DNA of 44,480 nt from JBFKPQ01 sp041628225 (GCA_041628225.1 JBFKPQ010000003.1:1-44480), one strand, 5' to 3'; positions 10,216 to 18,997 are shown, counted from the first letter of the stretch. Numbers and translations: made by a program. The notes: generated by a model from the sequence alone, not told the origin.

Positions 10216-10670
10216 CCGGCTCCAATCTTCTCGAGGCGGCTCGCCACGACGCGGCCGCCGGAAACCTCATCTGCGATCACCATGAGCGTGTCATCACCGG
10301 CGATGGTCCCCAACACGCCATCGAGGGGAGCGGCGTCGATGGCGGCTGCCACGACATGGGCCGCTCCTGGCGACGTTCGGACCACGATGACATTGGCCGA
10401 CACGGTGATCGCTTCGACGAACTCCGACAGCGACCTGGCGAGATGGTCGTACGCCTCCCCCGACGGGCCGGTCTCGTCGGGCAACACGTAGCGGAGCCGG
10501 CCGCCCTCGCGGGACTTCACCGCGCCGAGGGCCTGTAGGTCTCGGGACACCGTCGCCTGCGTGACGTCGTGCGACTCGGCGCGCAGCAACGCCACCAGGT
10601 CTCCCTGACTCGACACCGTGTGTTCGGACAAAAGACGCCGCACGAGGCGCCGCCGGGCAGCTGTGTTCAT
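10212..10670 (-). CDS. argR: Arginine repressor ArgR
   Basis: Arginine-responsive repressor of the arg genes. The 152-residue protein has the family layout: an N-terminal winged helix (residues 1-70, with SQGDLVALLRAESHDVTQATVSRDLQALGAV) and a C-terminal arginine-binding hexamerisation domain with GTIAGDDTLMVI near residue 125. The ATG at 10670 is nine bases downstream of a TATAAT that lies inside an inverted repeat, so the mRNA is probably leaderless and autoregulated. It leads the argRGH operon. Confidence 0.95.
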
Positions 10671-10673
10671 CGA

Positions 10674-10707
10674 CGCATGATTATACGGCCCGCCGCATAA
10701 TCATGCG
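10674..10707 (-). promoter_or_regulatory. Candidate ARG operator overlapping the argR promoter
   Basis: A 34-bp inverted repeat with arms CGCATGATTATACGG and CCGCATAATCATGCG (14 of 15 positions pair) around a four-base centre. On the minus strand a perfect TATAAT (10680-10685) sits in the arm next to argR, nine bases from its ATG. The AT-rich TGATTAT/ATAATCA half-sites resemble paired ARG boxes. Repression by occlusion of the -10 is inferred. No comparable site is seen before argJ or argB, which are inside the argC operon. Confidence 0.7.
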
Positions 10708-10713
10708 AACCGG

Positions 10714-11076
10714 TCAGCGTTCTGAGGGATGTCCGTCGAGCGGGTACCGCGTCCGCAACAAGATCGAGATGCCGCCCGGCGACACCTTGGTGCCTGGAGC
10801 TTCCCAGATCTCGACACCGAAGTCGTAGGCGGGCGCCCAGATGAGGCTGATCGAGAGAGGAACATCGCGGGTCAGGTTGCTGCGGATCACGGCCCGGATC
10901 GACTCGGCGATGCCCTCTGGGATCGACGAGATGAACTCGTGTTCGGCGTCGGACACGCCCACCTCTCGCATAGCGTCCGCGAAGGTGTTCCCCTCCACGA
11001 ACAGGTCGGCGTAGTCGCGGTTCGGCTCACCGAACGCCTGATTGAAGCGCACGGCAGCCCTCTGGAAAATCGGCAT
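10714..11076 (-). CDS. Hypothetical protein, 120 residues
   Basis: I do not recognise this protein. It is soluble, slightly acidic, with no signal peptide or membrane segment; it contains SISLIWAPAYDFGVEIWEA (about residues 76-94), an amphipathic beta-rich centre. The ATG at 11076 has a strong GGAGGGGAG ribosome-binding site a few bases upstream, so this is very probably a real gene. It lies between the candidate argR operator and a divergent hydrolase-cyclase gene, in the interval where argD and argF would be in other actinobacteria. A role in arginine metabolism is not supported by its sequence. Confidence 0.7.
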   Translation of the reverse strand: MPIFQRAAVRFNQAFGEPNRDYADLFVEGNTFADAMREVGVSDAEHEFISSIPEGIAESIRAVIRSNLTRDVPLSISLIWAPAYDFGVEIWEAPGTKVSPGGISILLRTRYPLDGHPSER

Positions 11077-11130
11077 GTGAGTCTCCCCTCCTACAAGCCA
11101 ACTACCGGACTCAACCTACCAACACCTGGG

Positions 11131-11136
11131 TAGGCT
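11131..11136 (+). promoter_or_regulatory. -10 element (TAGGCT), leaderless promoter
   Basis: TAGGCT is seven bases before the GTG at 11144 and no ribosome-binding site is present, which supports this GTG as the start. Confidence 0.45.
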
Positions 11137-11143
11137 CGACGGG

Positions 11144-12484
11144 GTGCAGCAAGCATCGGCCACCCTCCAGTCGGTCACCACTCCGGACGGGGTGCGCCTG
11201 TCGTATCTGTCGAAAGGTTCGGGCAGACCATACGTGTTCTCGCGGGCTTGGATCACGAACCTCGACTACTACGACGACGAGCCGCCGCTAGCCGCCTTCT
11301 TCCGGGCGCTTGCGCAACGCTTCAATCTCGTCCAGTTCGACACGCGCGGCAACGGCACCTCTGACCGTTCACCCGACCGTCGCGATTTCGAGTCGCTGGT
11401 CCTCGACCTCGAAACGATCATCGACGAGACGACCGAGGGCCCAATCGTCCTGCACGGATCGGCGTTCGGGGGCCCGGTCGCCATTCGCTACGCGGCCAGT
11501 CATCCGGCGCGGGTCTCCCATCTCATCCTCGACAACACCAGCCCGGGTGGGCCTGAGCTCATCGACCAGGCCCAGCGAGAGGCCTTCCTGGGCATGCTCG
11601 GCATGTTCCGCACCCAGCCGGATGCCGTATTCGCGGCACTCGGTTTCTTGTCCGGACCGAGCACCGACACGGCGACTCGCACCCGCGTCGAACGCGCCAA
11701 AAACTCCATCGACCCGTCGGTGGCGATCGACCTCTACTCGATGGCCTTCGAACTCGACGTCGTCGACCTGTTGGAACGGATCTCCTGCCCGACGCTGATC
11801 GTCCACTCCACGCACAACCCGTCGTTCGTGTTCCGAGGGGCCGAACTGATGGCGGAGCGGATTCCCGACGCGACGCTGGTCCCACTCGAAGGCGTGGCCG
11901 CCAACCTCTGGGACGAGAACACCGTGCTGGCACTGAACGCCATCGGTGAGTTCCTCGACGAAGGCACCTTCGGGAACACGCTGGTCGAAGACGTCGGATC
12001 GGTCGCGACCGCCACGATCATGTTCACCGACATCGTCGGATCGACCCAGTTGACACGCCGGCTGGGGGACGTGGTCTCACGACGCCTGTTCAACGTGCAC
12101 GACATGATCGTCCGGCGCGCCGTCACGGCAAACAGCGGCCGCATCGTCAAGAACACCGGCGACGGCTTCCTCGCCACCTTCGAGATCCCACGCCTGGCCG
12201 TCGCCGCCGCCCGTGAGATCCGCCAGTCCCTCGAGACACACCAGGAGGCGATGCACGGGCCGGCGCTCTCCGTCCGGATCGGCATCCATCGCGGGCAGCT
12301 GCTCGACGAGGGCGACGACGTGTTCGGTTCCGACGTCGCACTGACGCAGCGGGTCATGGACACGTGCTCGTCCAGCGAGATCCTGGTGACTGCGGGCGTA
12401 CACGACGAACTCCGGCTGGGAGGCGAAGGGCGGCGCGTCTCGGTGAAGGGCTTCGACGAAGAGGTGACGGTCTACGCCATCTAG
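11144..12484 (+). CDS. Pseudo-hydrolase fused to class III nucleotide cyclase
   Basis: A 446-residue fusion with the same layout as the gene at 1898-3229. Here all three expected hydrolase catalytic positions are changed. The nucleophile elbow reads HGSAFGG, placing Ala107 at the Ser position; Asn225 (HSTHNP) replaces the Asp; Ala253 (GVAANLW) replaces the His. The cyclase half keeps both metal Asp residues (Asp296 in FTDIVGST, Asp340 in VKNTGDGF) and Lys336, but has Ala-Leu-Thr-Gln-Arg where Asn and Arg are expected, keeping only Arg. The N-terminal domain is thus likely a ligand sensor or scaffold, not an enzyme. The gene faces argB, and their stop codons share CTAG (12481-12484). Confidence 0.85.
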   Translation: MQQASATLQSVTTPDGVRLSYLSKGSGRPYVFSRAWITNLDYYDDEPPLAAFFRALAQRFNLVQFDTRGNGTSDRSPDRRDFESLVLDLETIIDETTEGPIVLHGSAFGGPVAIRYAASHPARVSHLILDNTSPGGPELIDQAQREAFLGMLGMFRTQPDAVFAALGFLSGPSTDTATRTRVERAKNSIDPSVAIDLYSMAFELDVVDLLERISCPTLIVHSTHNPSFVFRGAELMAERIPDATLVPLEGVAANLWDENTVLALNAIGEFLDEGTFGNTLVEDVGSVATATIMFTDIVGSTQLTRRLGDVVSRRLFNVHDMIVRRAVTANSGRIVKNTGDGFLATFEIPRLAVAAAREIRQSLETHQEAMHGPALSVRIGIHRGQLLDEGDDVFGSDVALTQRVMDTCSSSEILVTAGVHDELRLGGEGRRVSVKGFDEEVTVYAI

Positions 12485-13377
12485 ACGGGCTCGACCATCG
12501 TGCCGATGCCTTCCGGCGTGAAGATCTCCAGCAACAGCGCATGCTGTACCCGGCCATCCAGGATGTGCGCCTGTCGTACCCCGGCTTGGATCGCCGAGAT
12601 GCAGGACCGCAACTTGGGAACCATGCCGGCGGAGGCTCTACCGGACGAGATCATGTCGTGCAGTGCCGCCACCGACACTCGCGCGATGAGGCTGTCTTCG
12701 TCGCCGAGGTCGGCGTAGAGCCCCTCGACGTCCGTGAGATACACCAGCTTGGCCGCACCCAACGCTTCCGCGAGCGCACCTGCTGCCGTGTCGGCGTTGA
12801 GGTTGTAGACGTGACCGTCGTCGCCACGGGCCAAAGGCGCCACCACCGGCACGATCCCGCGGTCCAGCATGCCCTGGACGAGCAACGGGTCGACCCGCTC
12901 GATCTCGCCGACGAAACCCAGACGCTCGTCCTTCACCGTCGCTGTGAACAAGCCGCCGTCGATGCCCGTGACGCCGGCCGCCACGGCACCATGGCCGGAC
13001 AGCAGCCGGACGATGTCGGGGTTGACCTCGCCGGCGAGGACCGTCTGCACGACCCGGATGGTGGTGGCGTCGGTGACGCGCAGACCTTCGACCCATTGCG
13101 GCTCGACACCCGCTTGGCCCATGGCCCGTGAGATCTGCGGACCGCCTCCGTGCACGATCACCGGTTTGATGCCGACGAGGCTGAGGAGCGTGACGTCACC
13201 GGCGAAGGTGTCGCGTAGGGCTTCGTCGGTCATGGCCGAACCGCCGTATTTGATGACGACGGTCTTGCCCTTGAACTGCTGGATGTACGGCATCGCCTCG
13301 GTGAGGATGCGCGCTTTGCCCATCGTGGCGGCGATGCGCCCCTTGACGGCGTTGGGTGCGGTGTGTCCGGTGCTCAT
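12481..13377 (-). CDS. argB: Acetylglutamate kinase
   Basis: Phosphorylates N-acetylglutamate with ATP, the second step of ornithine synthesis and usually the feedback-controlled one. The 298-residue protein has VIKYGGSAM (the nucleotide-binding Lys and Gly-rich turn, residues 36-44), PVIVHGGGPQIS and a C-terminal GMVPKLRSC segment, as expected of the amino-acid kinase family. I chose the ATG at 13377 because it overlaps the argJ stop (ATGA); a longer frame exists but runs through argJ and has no family similarity. It ends the argCJB operon. Confidence 0.96.
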   Translation of the reverse strand: MSTGHTAPNAVKGRIAATMGKARILTEAMPYIQQFKGKTVVIKYGGSAMTDEALRDTFAGDVTLLSLVGIKPVIVHGGGPQISRAMGQAGVEPQWVEGLRVTDATTIRVVQTVLAGEVNPDIVRLLSGHGAVAAGVTGIDGGLFTATVKDERLGFVGEIERVDPLLVQGMLDRGIVPVVAPLARGDDGHVYNLNADTAAGALAEALGAAKLVYLTDVEGLYADLGDEDSLIARVSVAALHDMISSGRASAGMVPKLRSCISAIQAGVRQAHILDGRVQHALLLEIFTPEGIGTMVEPV

Positions 13378-14504
13378 GACGGTTCGGCGTTGAAGGTGAC
13401 GTACTCGGGGCTGAGGTCGCACGTCAGGATACGCGCCGTCCCTGTGCCTTCGCCTACAACGACCTGCACCGTGAAGTCCCCACCGAGCGATGCTCGAAGA
13501 GCAGGCCGGTCGTAAGGAACCTGGCCGCCGCGCCGAGCGATCCACGTGCCGTCATACGCCACCGCGAAGTCGGCGGGGTCGAGGTCGATGCCGGCGACGC
13601 CCACCGCCTGGAAGATGCGACCCCAGTTGGGGTCGCCGCGGTGGAAGGACGACCGCACGAGATCGGAGTCGGTGATATGGCGACCGAGGGCCAGGGCCGC
13701 GGCATCGTCGGAAGCTCCTCGGACCTCGACCGTCACCAGACGTGTGGCGCCCTCGGCGTCGCGAACGATGGCCTCGGCCAGTTCCGCCGCCACCGGCTCG
13801 AGGAGAGCCTCGAGGTCGGCGACCTCGACACCCGAAGTGCCCGTCGCCAGCACGGCGACGGTGTCGTTGGTCGACTGGCATCCGTCGACATTGATGGAGT
13901 TGAACGTCCGATCGACCACGGCCGACAGCGCGCGCCGCAGCGTCGCGGCATCGGCGACCGCGTCCGTCACGAGGAAGGCGAGCATGGTCGCCATGTCTGG
14001 CCGGACCATGCCGGCCCCCTTGGCGATGCCATGGACCGTCGTCCCATCGGCGGTGCGGACGGCGAGCTTGGGCTGCGTGTCCGTGGTCATGATCGCTTCG
14101 GCTGCGCGCTCCCATGCGTCCGGTAGCGCGGCTGCAACAGCAGCTCCGATGGCCGGTTCGACCGACGCCATCGGCAGTGGTGGGCCGATCGGGCCGGTCG
14201 AACAGACGAGCACCTGGTCAGGGCGGCAACCCACGGCTGCCGCCGTCGCATGGGCCATCGACTCGGCATCCTCCATGCCCTGGGCGCCCGTACCCGCGTT
14301 GGCGCAACCGGAATTGACCACGATGGCCTGAATCTCGCCACGAGCCGCGTGACGGCGGCTCAGCTGCACGGGCGGTGCCGCCGTGAGGGACGTGGTGAAT
14401 ACGGCTGCCGCAGGAACCGGCTCGCCGGCGACGATCACCGCCAGGTCCGGAGCGCCGTTTGACTTGATACCGGCCGGAATCCCGGCCACCCGGACGCCGG
14501 TCAC
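13374..14504 (-). CDS. argJ: Bifunctional ornithine acetyltransferase / N-acetylglutamate synthase
   Basis: Transfers the acetyl group from N-acetylornithine to glutamate, which recycles the acetyl group. The protein (376 residues from GTG 14504) contains the self-cleavage motif KGAGMVRPDMATMLAF, cut before the Thr of ATML to give the two subunits with Thr as nucleophile. The start is GTG at 14504 because it forms a GTGA overlap with the argC stop; the open frame extends further upstream inside argC without similarity. N-acetylornithine must come from argD, which is not in this cluster. Confidence 0.96.
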   Translation of the reverse strand: MTGVRVAGIPAGIKSNGAPDLAVIVAGEPVPAAAVFTTSLTAAPPVQLSRRHAARGEIQAIVVNSGCANAGTGAQGMEDAESMAHATAAAVGCRPDQVLVCSTGPIGPPLPMASVEPAIGAAVAAALPDAWERAAEAIMTTDTQPKLAVRTADGTTVHGIAKGAGMVRPDMATMLAFLVTDAVADAATLRRALSAVVDRTFNSINVDGCQSTNDTVAVLATGTSGVEVADLEALLEPVAAELAEAIVRDAEGATRLVTVEVRGASDDAAALALGRHITDSDLVRSSFHRGDPNWGRIFQAVGVAGIDLDPADFAVAYDGTWIARRGGQVPYDRPALRASLGGDFTVQVVVGEGTGTARILTCDLSPEYVTFNAEPS

Positions 14505-15526
14505 GGCATCCAACCGGCGAGCGGCAACCCGGCCGTCTCGTCGAGGCCGACCATGAGATTGGCGGCCTGCACCGCTTGACCGGCGGCCCCCTTCACCAGG
14601 TTGTCTATGGCTGCCATCACGATGGCCTGCCCGGTCCGGATGTCGAGCACCGCATGCAGCAGGACGCGGTTCGAACCCACCACCCACCGGGTCTGCGGGG
14701 GCATGTCGATGACATCGACGCACGGGTGTGGCTCGGCAAACGCGACGAGCACCCCTGAGAGGTCGGCTTCCGTCACACCGTCTGCGGCCGGAGCCGTGAC
14801 CGTGGCGAGGATCCCGCGCTGCATGGGAACGAGGTGCGGAGTGAACGTCACACGCGTGTCGGCACGTGAGGCGAAGGCGTCGAGACCCATCTCGATCTCG
14901 GGTCGATGCCGATGCTTCGCGACCCCATAGGCGCGGACACCTTCGTCGACCGAGCCGTACAGGAGGTCGTCACGCAGTGACCGGCCGGCGCCTGAAACCC
15001 CGGATACTGCATTGATCGTGATGCCGTCGGCCATGATCGCGTCGGCAGCGAGGAGGGGCGCGGTAGCCAGCAGCGAAGCCGTGGGGTAGCAGCCGGGCGC
15101 CGCGACGGCACGGGCGCCGGCGAGCTGATCGCCGAACAGTTCGGGTAGGCCATACACCCAGTTCGGCAAGTCGTCCGGCAAGGGATGCGCGGTGCCGTAG
15201 GCCGACTCGTAGCGCTCGGGGGTGTCCATCCGGAAGTCGGAACCGAGATCGACGACGCTCCTTCCGTCTGCCAGCAGCTTGGCGCCAAGCTCGGCCGACG
15301 CTCCGTGCGGCAGCGCCAAAAAGACGAGGTCCGCGTCACCTAGATCGGTGTCGAGGGGCACGAGGTTGCGATCTCCCCCACCCAGATGCGGATGCACGTC
15401 AGCGAGCCGCTTGCCGGCCTGACTGTGCGCGCCGAGGGCAGCCACCTCGAAATGCCGATGCGCATCGAGCAGCTTGACGAGTTCCCCCCCGGCATACCCG
15501 GAGGCACCGAGCACGGCCACCTTCAT
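14501..15526 (-). CDS. argC: N-acetyl-gamma-glutamyl-phosphate reductase
   Basis: NADPH-dependent reductase of the third step of ornithine synthesis. The protein (341 residues) begins MKVAVLGASGYAGGELVKLL, the NADPH-binding Gly-rich loop, and has the active-site Cys in AVAAPGCYPTAS. The ATG at 15526 is chosen because a perfect TATAAT lies seven bases upstream; extra residues further upstream would lie in the operator. It leads argC-argJ-argB, whose genes overlap by four bases each. Confidence 0.96.
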   Translation of the reverse strand: MKVAVLGASGYAGGELVKLLDAHRHFEVAALGAHSQAGKRLADVHPHLGGGDRNLVPLDTDLGDADLVFLALPHGASAELGAKLLADGRSVVDLGSDFRMDTPERYESAYGTAHPLPDDLPNWVYGLPELFGDQLAGARAVAAPGCYPTASLLATAPLLAADAIMADGITINAVSGVSGAGRSLRDDLLYGSVDEGVRAYGVAKHRHRPEIEMGLDAFASRADTRVTFTPHLVPMQRGILATVTAPAADGVTEADLSGVLVAFAEPHPCVDVIDMPPQTRWVVGSNRVLLHAVLDIRTGQAIVMAAIDNLVKGAAGQAVQAANLMVGLDETAGLPLAGWMP

Positions 15527-15533
15527 GAGCCAG

Positions 15534-15563
15534 ATTATACGCATATGCGTATGAAAATGCGAG
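15534..15563 (-). promoter_or_regulatory. argC promoter with candidate ARG operator
   Basis: The minus strand carries TATAAT (15534-15539) seven bases before the argC ATG. A perfect 16-bp palindrome ATACGCATATGCGTAT (15537-15552) overlaps it, followed upstream by an AT-rich TTTTCAT. The CGTATAAT core is shared with the candidate argR operator at 10674-10707. Binding by ArgR is inferred from location and half-site similarity. Confidence 0.72.
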
Positions 15564-15607
15564 ATGAGCATGATGGCGCCGCACGGCGCACGTGGAAGCG
15601 AGCCAGA

Positions 15608-16096
15608 TCACGTGGAAGCGATGTAGATCCGCTCGCCGTCCTCGTCCACCCTGCCGCTGTCGACGAGACCGAGTTTCGTGGCGACGGCGATCGACGCGGC
15701 GTTGTCGGGGTGAATGTGAGCCGCGTGAGGACCTGCGTCGCGCTCGTCCAACCACCGACACAGCGCTGTCATGGCTTCGGTGGCGAACCCACGGTTCTGC
15801 CACGTCGGTCCGATGACCCAGGCGAGGTCGACCCCGGTCTGCTCGACGGTGGCCTGGACGAGCCCGATCGTCGCGGATTCGAGACGGACCGTCCAGCTCA
15901 GCCAAACCTCGTCGGGGGTCGGCGATCCGGCCGGCATACGCTCGAACCGTCTCCGCAGCACATCGTTCCTCATGGCGCCGCCGATGTACCGGCCGACCGA
16001 CGGATCGGAGAAGATCGCCACCAGGTCGTCTGCGTCGTCGGCACGCAGCGGCCGAAGCTGCAATCGGTCAGCGTCGATCGGCTCGATGGAGATCAC
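15608..16096 (-). CDS. GNAT family N-acetyltransferase (RimJ/RimL type)
   Basis: A 162-residue single-domain acetyltransferase. It starts with the RimJ/RimL-like LQLRPLRADDADDLVAIFSDPSV, and has VIGPTWQNRGFATEAMTALCRWL, the acetyl-CoA pyrophosphate-binding motif A (Q/R-x-x-G-x-A variant), and HPDNAASIAVATKLGL near the C-terminus. The GTG at 16096 overlaps the stop of the M1 peptidase gene (GTGA), so a longer frame that runs into that gene is rejected. It is the third gene of a likely cca-M1-GNAT operon. The substrate is unknown. Confidence 0.86.
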   Translation of the reverse strand: MISIEPIDADRLQLRPLRADDADDLVAIFSDPSVGRYIGGAMRNDVLRRRFERMPAGSPTPDEVWLSWTVRLESATIGLVQATVEQTGVDLAWVIGPTWQNRGFATEAMTALCRWLDERDAGPHAAHIHPDNAASIAVATKLGLVDSGRVDEDGERIYIAST

Positions 16097-17628
16097 GGGT
16101 CGGTCAGCGGATGCAGATCGAGCGATGGTATCGACGGGATCGAGTCGGCGAAGAGCCAGCCCTCGAAGAACTCTCCGAGCTCGCGGCCGGCGGATTCCTC
16201 CGCCACCGCGATGAAGTCGTCGGTAGTGGCATTCCCGTACCGGTAGGTGTCGTGGTAGTCGCGAAGTGTCGCGAAGAAGGCCTCGTCCCCGACCTCGATC
16301 CGAAGGGCATGCAGAGTCAGGCCACCTCGCAGGTACACGGACGCATTGAACAGATCGTCGACCGGCGGTCGACCAGGCGCGGGAAACTGACTCGCCGCAA
16401 GATCGGCAGCAGCCGCACGCTCGATCCCCTGGCCCAAGAAAACCTGTCCGCTCATCAGTTCGTACGCCTGCACGATCCGCACATTCCGTGCCGCCTCGCC
16501 GCGCGAGTGCTCGAGCCACAACCATTGCGCGTACGTGGCGAACCCTTCGTTCAACCAGATGTCGCGCCACTGCGCCACACTCACCGAGTTGCCGTACCAC
16601 TGGTGCGCCAGCTCGTGCACGACGACGTCCTCGCCGAGTGGCAACGACTGCTCACCGAACGTCGACAGCGTTTGAGTCTCCAAGGCGGCGCCGAGATCCT
16701 GGGTGTCGAGCACCAACGCCCCGTACACCTCGAAGGGATAGGGTCCGAACAGCTCTTCGAGGAACGCCATCATTTCGGGCTGCCGAGCGAAGAGGTCCTT
16801 CGTCGTGCTCGGCAGATCCTCGTCGTAGTAGTTCCGGATGGGGATGCCATCCGTCTCGACGTCCTCCCGTTCCAGGTCGCCCACCGCGAATGCCAGGAGG
16901 TACGAGGCCAGCGGGTCGGCCGCCTCCCACGTGTAGGTCAGGAACCCCGTTTCCTCCGACCTGGTGTCGACAAGCCGACCCGAAGCTGCCACGACGAACG
17001 GAGACGGGACCGAGGCGACGACTGTATACGTCGCCTTGTCGAGGGGATGGTCGTTGGCCGGAAACCACGACGAGGCTCCCTCCGGTTCGCTCAGCCCGAA
17101 CCACGAGTCCGTCGCTCGCAAGAACCCGGTCGGAAACGGTGCCGCCACCGAGTCGAACGGAACCGGTGTCCCGGAATACGCGATCTCCATCACGAACGCG
17201 CGTCCCGCCCGGATCGGATCCTCCGGTGTGACCCGCACCTCTCCCCCGGTCTGTTCGAATGCCGCCACAGAGCCGTCGACGAGCACCTCGGACGGAAACA
17301 TCGTGACGAGGTCCACCGACCACGACTCGAGGTTCTCGGTGGCGGTCGCATCGAACGTGGCACGACCCTCGATGCGCGGCAGGAACGGATCGATGGTCAG
17401 CTCGAGCGTGACATGCTCGACGTCGTAACCGGCGTTGCCGAGGCCGGGGTAGTACTCGTCGCCCAATCCGGCAGCCGCCTCGATGCCCTGGAGGACTGCG
17501 GTCGTTTCCGGAACGAGATCCACCGTCGTGGCCGGAGCAGCCGACTCGGGGTCCGTCGAGTCGACCGCCGCTGGAGTACAGGCGCCCAACACCAGGAGGA
17601 TCGCAACGGCATTACGGAATCTCGACAC
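16093..17628 (-). CDS. M1 family aminopeptidase, lipoprotein
   Basis: Zinc aminopeptidase expected on the outer face of the membrane. From GTG 17628 the 511-residue protein begins with a short signal ending in the lipobox LVLGAC (Cys17), then a Ser/Thr/Ala-rich linker. The zinc site is HELAH plus Glu 18 residues later (His338, Glu339, His342, Glu361), with WLNEGFATY as in M1 enzymes. The exopeptidase GAMEN region reads GAALETQ, a variant. The start overlaps the end of the CCA-adding enzyme gene by 17 bp. The length, about 500 residues, is that of the short M1 lipoprotein group. Confidence 0.9.
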   Translation of the reverse strand: MSRFRNAVAILLVLGACTPAAVDSTDPESAAPATTVDLVPETTAVLQGIEAAAGLGDEYYPGLGNAGYDVEHVTLELTIDPFLPRIEGRATFDATATENLESWSVDLVTMFPSEVLVDGSVAAFEQTGGEVRVTPEDPIRAGRAFVMEIAYSGTPVPFDSVAAPFPTGFLRATDSWFGLSEPEGASSWFPANDHPLDKATYTVVASVPSPFVVAASGRLVDTRSEETGFLTYTWEAADPLASYLLAFAVGDLEREDVETDGIPIRNYYDEDLPSTTKDLFARQPEMMAFLEELFGPYPFEVYGALVLDTQDLGAALETQTLSTFGEQSLPLGEDVVVHELAHQWYGNSVSVAQWRDIWLNEGFATYAQWLWLEHSRGEAARNVRIVQAYELMSGQVFLGQGIERAAAADLAASQFPAPGRPPVDDLFNASVYLRGGLTLHALRIEVGDEAFFATLRDYHDTYRYGNATTDDFIAVAEESAGRELGEFFEGWLFADSIPSIPSLDLHPLTDP

Positions 17629-18997
17629 CGTGCTCCTTGGCCCACTCGGACACCATCTCAAACGCCTGCTCCGTCGAATACGGGCCGTCCTCGATGCGGC
17701 GTTCCAGCAGCATCTTCATGATGGTGCCGACCATCGGCCCCGGCGCCAGGCCCAAGAACTCCATGACCTGGTTGCCATCGATGGGGGGCCGCAGGGCCGC
17801 CAGCTCCTCTTTCGCCGACAGTTCCTCGATCCGTTTCTCGAGCTCGTCGATGCGTCGCTGGATGGCATCGGCCCGTTTCTGGTTGGCGGTCGTGACATCG
17901 GCGCGGACGAGGAGGTTCAAGTCCTCGAGCAGCGGACCGGCATCGCGCACGTACCGCCGGACCGCCGAGTCGGTCCAACCCATCTTGAACGTGTGCGGTC
18001 GCAGATGGAGGAACACCAGCTTGGCCACTTCGTCGGTGAGTTGTTTGGGGTATCGCAGCTCGCGCATGCGGGCACGCGCCAAGCGCGCGCCCACCACTTC
18101 ATGGTGATGGAACGTAACGCCACCGCGCACGAACTCGCGGGTTGCGGGTTTGCCGATGTCGTGGAGCAACGCGGCCAACCGAAGTCGCTCGGTCGCCGGG
18201 GTCTTCTCGAGCACCGCCAGAGTGTGCTCCCACACGTCCTTGTGGCGTTGCAGCGGATCCTGCTGTTCGGAGAGGTCGCGCAGCTCGGGCAAGAAATGGT
18301 CGGCGAGGCCCGTGCGCACGACGCCTCGCAAGCCCCGGGCCGGGTGATCGGCCACGACGAGCTTCGTGAGTTCGTCGCGGATCCGCTCGGCCGAGACGAT
18401 CTCGAGGCGCGCAGCCATCTCGGCGACCGCCTCCTCGGCGGCCGGGTCGGGTTCGAAGTCGAGCGTGGCCACGAACCGATAGAGGCGCAGCATGCGCAGC
18501 GGGTCGTCGCCGAACGACACGTGTGGGTCGAGCGGAGTGCGCAGCTCGCGGCGCGCCAGATCGACCAGCCCGTCGAACGGGTCGATCATCTCGGCGTCCG
18601 GTAGGCGCAACGCCATCGCGTTGATGGTGAAGTCCCGCCGCGACAGGTCCGTCGTGATGTCGTCGCTGAAGGAGACACGCGGCTTGCGGCTGTCGTCCCG
18701 ATAGATCTCCTCGCGAAACGTCGTGATCTCGTGGATCTGGTCGCCGATGCGCACACCGATCGTGCCGAACTTCTCGCCAATCGTGTAGACGGGACCCACC
18801 GACTCGACGATCGATTTGATCTCGTCCGGTCGCGCGTCGGTAGCGAAGTCCACGTCGCTGTGTTGCCGTCCGAGCAGGGCGTCGCGCACCGTGCCACCGA
18901 CCACGAACAGCGACCGGCCCGCCTCGGCGAAGAGGCGGCCCAGACGGGTGGCCGGGGCGTCGGCCGCGACGAGCCAGGCGAGTCGCTCGGGAACCAT
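17612..18997 (-). CDS. cca: CCA tRNA nucleotidyltransferase
   Basis: Adds or repairs the 3' CCA of tRNAs. The 461-residue protein has the class II nucleotidyltransferase head VVGGTVRDALLGR with the metal-binding DVDFATDA (about residues 33-56), RRDFTINAMAL, and an HD domain with LLHDIGKPATRE. Neither tRNA in this window encodes its CCA, so the activity is needed. In M. tuberculosis the orthologue (pcnA) lies at the same distance class from the origin next to the mviN-sigM block, which supports synteny. A TATCCT seven bases upstream of the ATG suggests a leaderless transcript. Confidence 0.95.
   Translation of the reverse strand: MVPERLAWLVAADAPATRLGRLFAEAGRSLFVVGGTVRDALLGRQHSDVDFATDARPDEIKSIVESVGPVYTIGEKFGTIGVRIGDQIHEITTFREEIYRDDSRKPRVSFSDDITTDLSRRDFTINAMALRLPDAEMIDPFDGLVDLARRELRTPLDPHVSFGDDPLRMLRLYRFVATLDFEPDPAAEEAVAEMAARLEIVSAERIRDELTKLVVADHPARGLRGVVRTGLADHFLPELRDLSEQQDPLQRHKDVWEHTLAVLEKTPATERLRLAALLHDIGKPATREFVRGGVTFHHHEVVGARLARARMRELRYPKQLTDEVAKLVFLHLRPHTFKMGWTDSAVRRYVRDAGPLLEDLNLLVRADVTTANQKRADAIQRRIDELEKRIEELSAKEELAALRPPIDGNQVMEFLGLAPGPMVGTIMKMLLERRIEDGPYSTEQAFEMVSEWAKEHGVEIP

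Noticed and set aside
14505..14723. Upstream extension of argJ
   Set aside because: It runs inside argC in another frame with no similarity; the GTG at 14504 overlaps the argC stop as expected.
16097..16600. N-terminal extension of the GNAT protein to 330 residues
   Set aside because: The added part is an out-of-frame reading of the M1 peptidase gene, Arg-rich and without similarity.
16111..17721. Long plus-strand open frame opposite the M1 peptidase gene
   Set aside because: Arg/His-rich shadow sequence; the minus strand has HELAH and the other M1 motifs.
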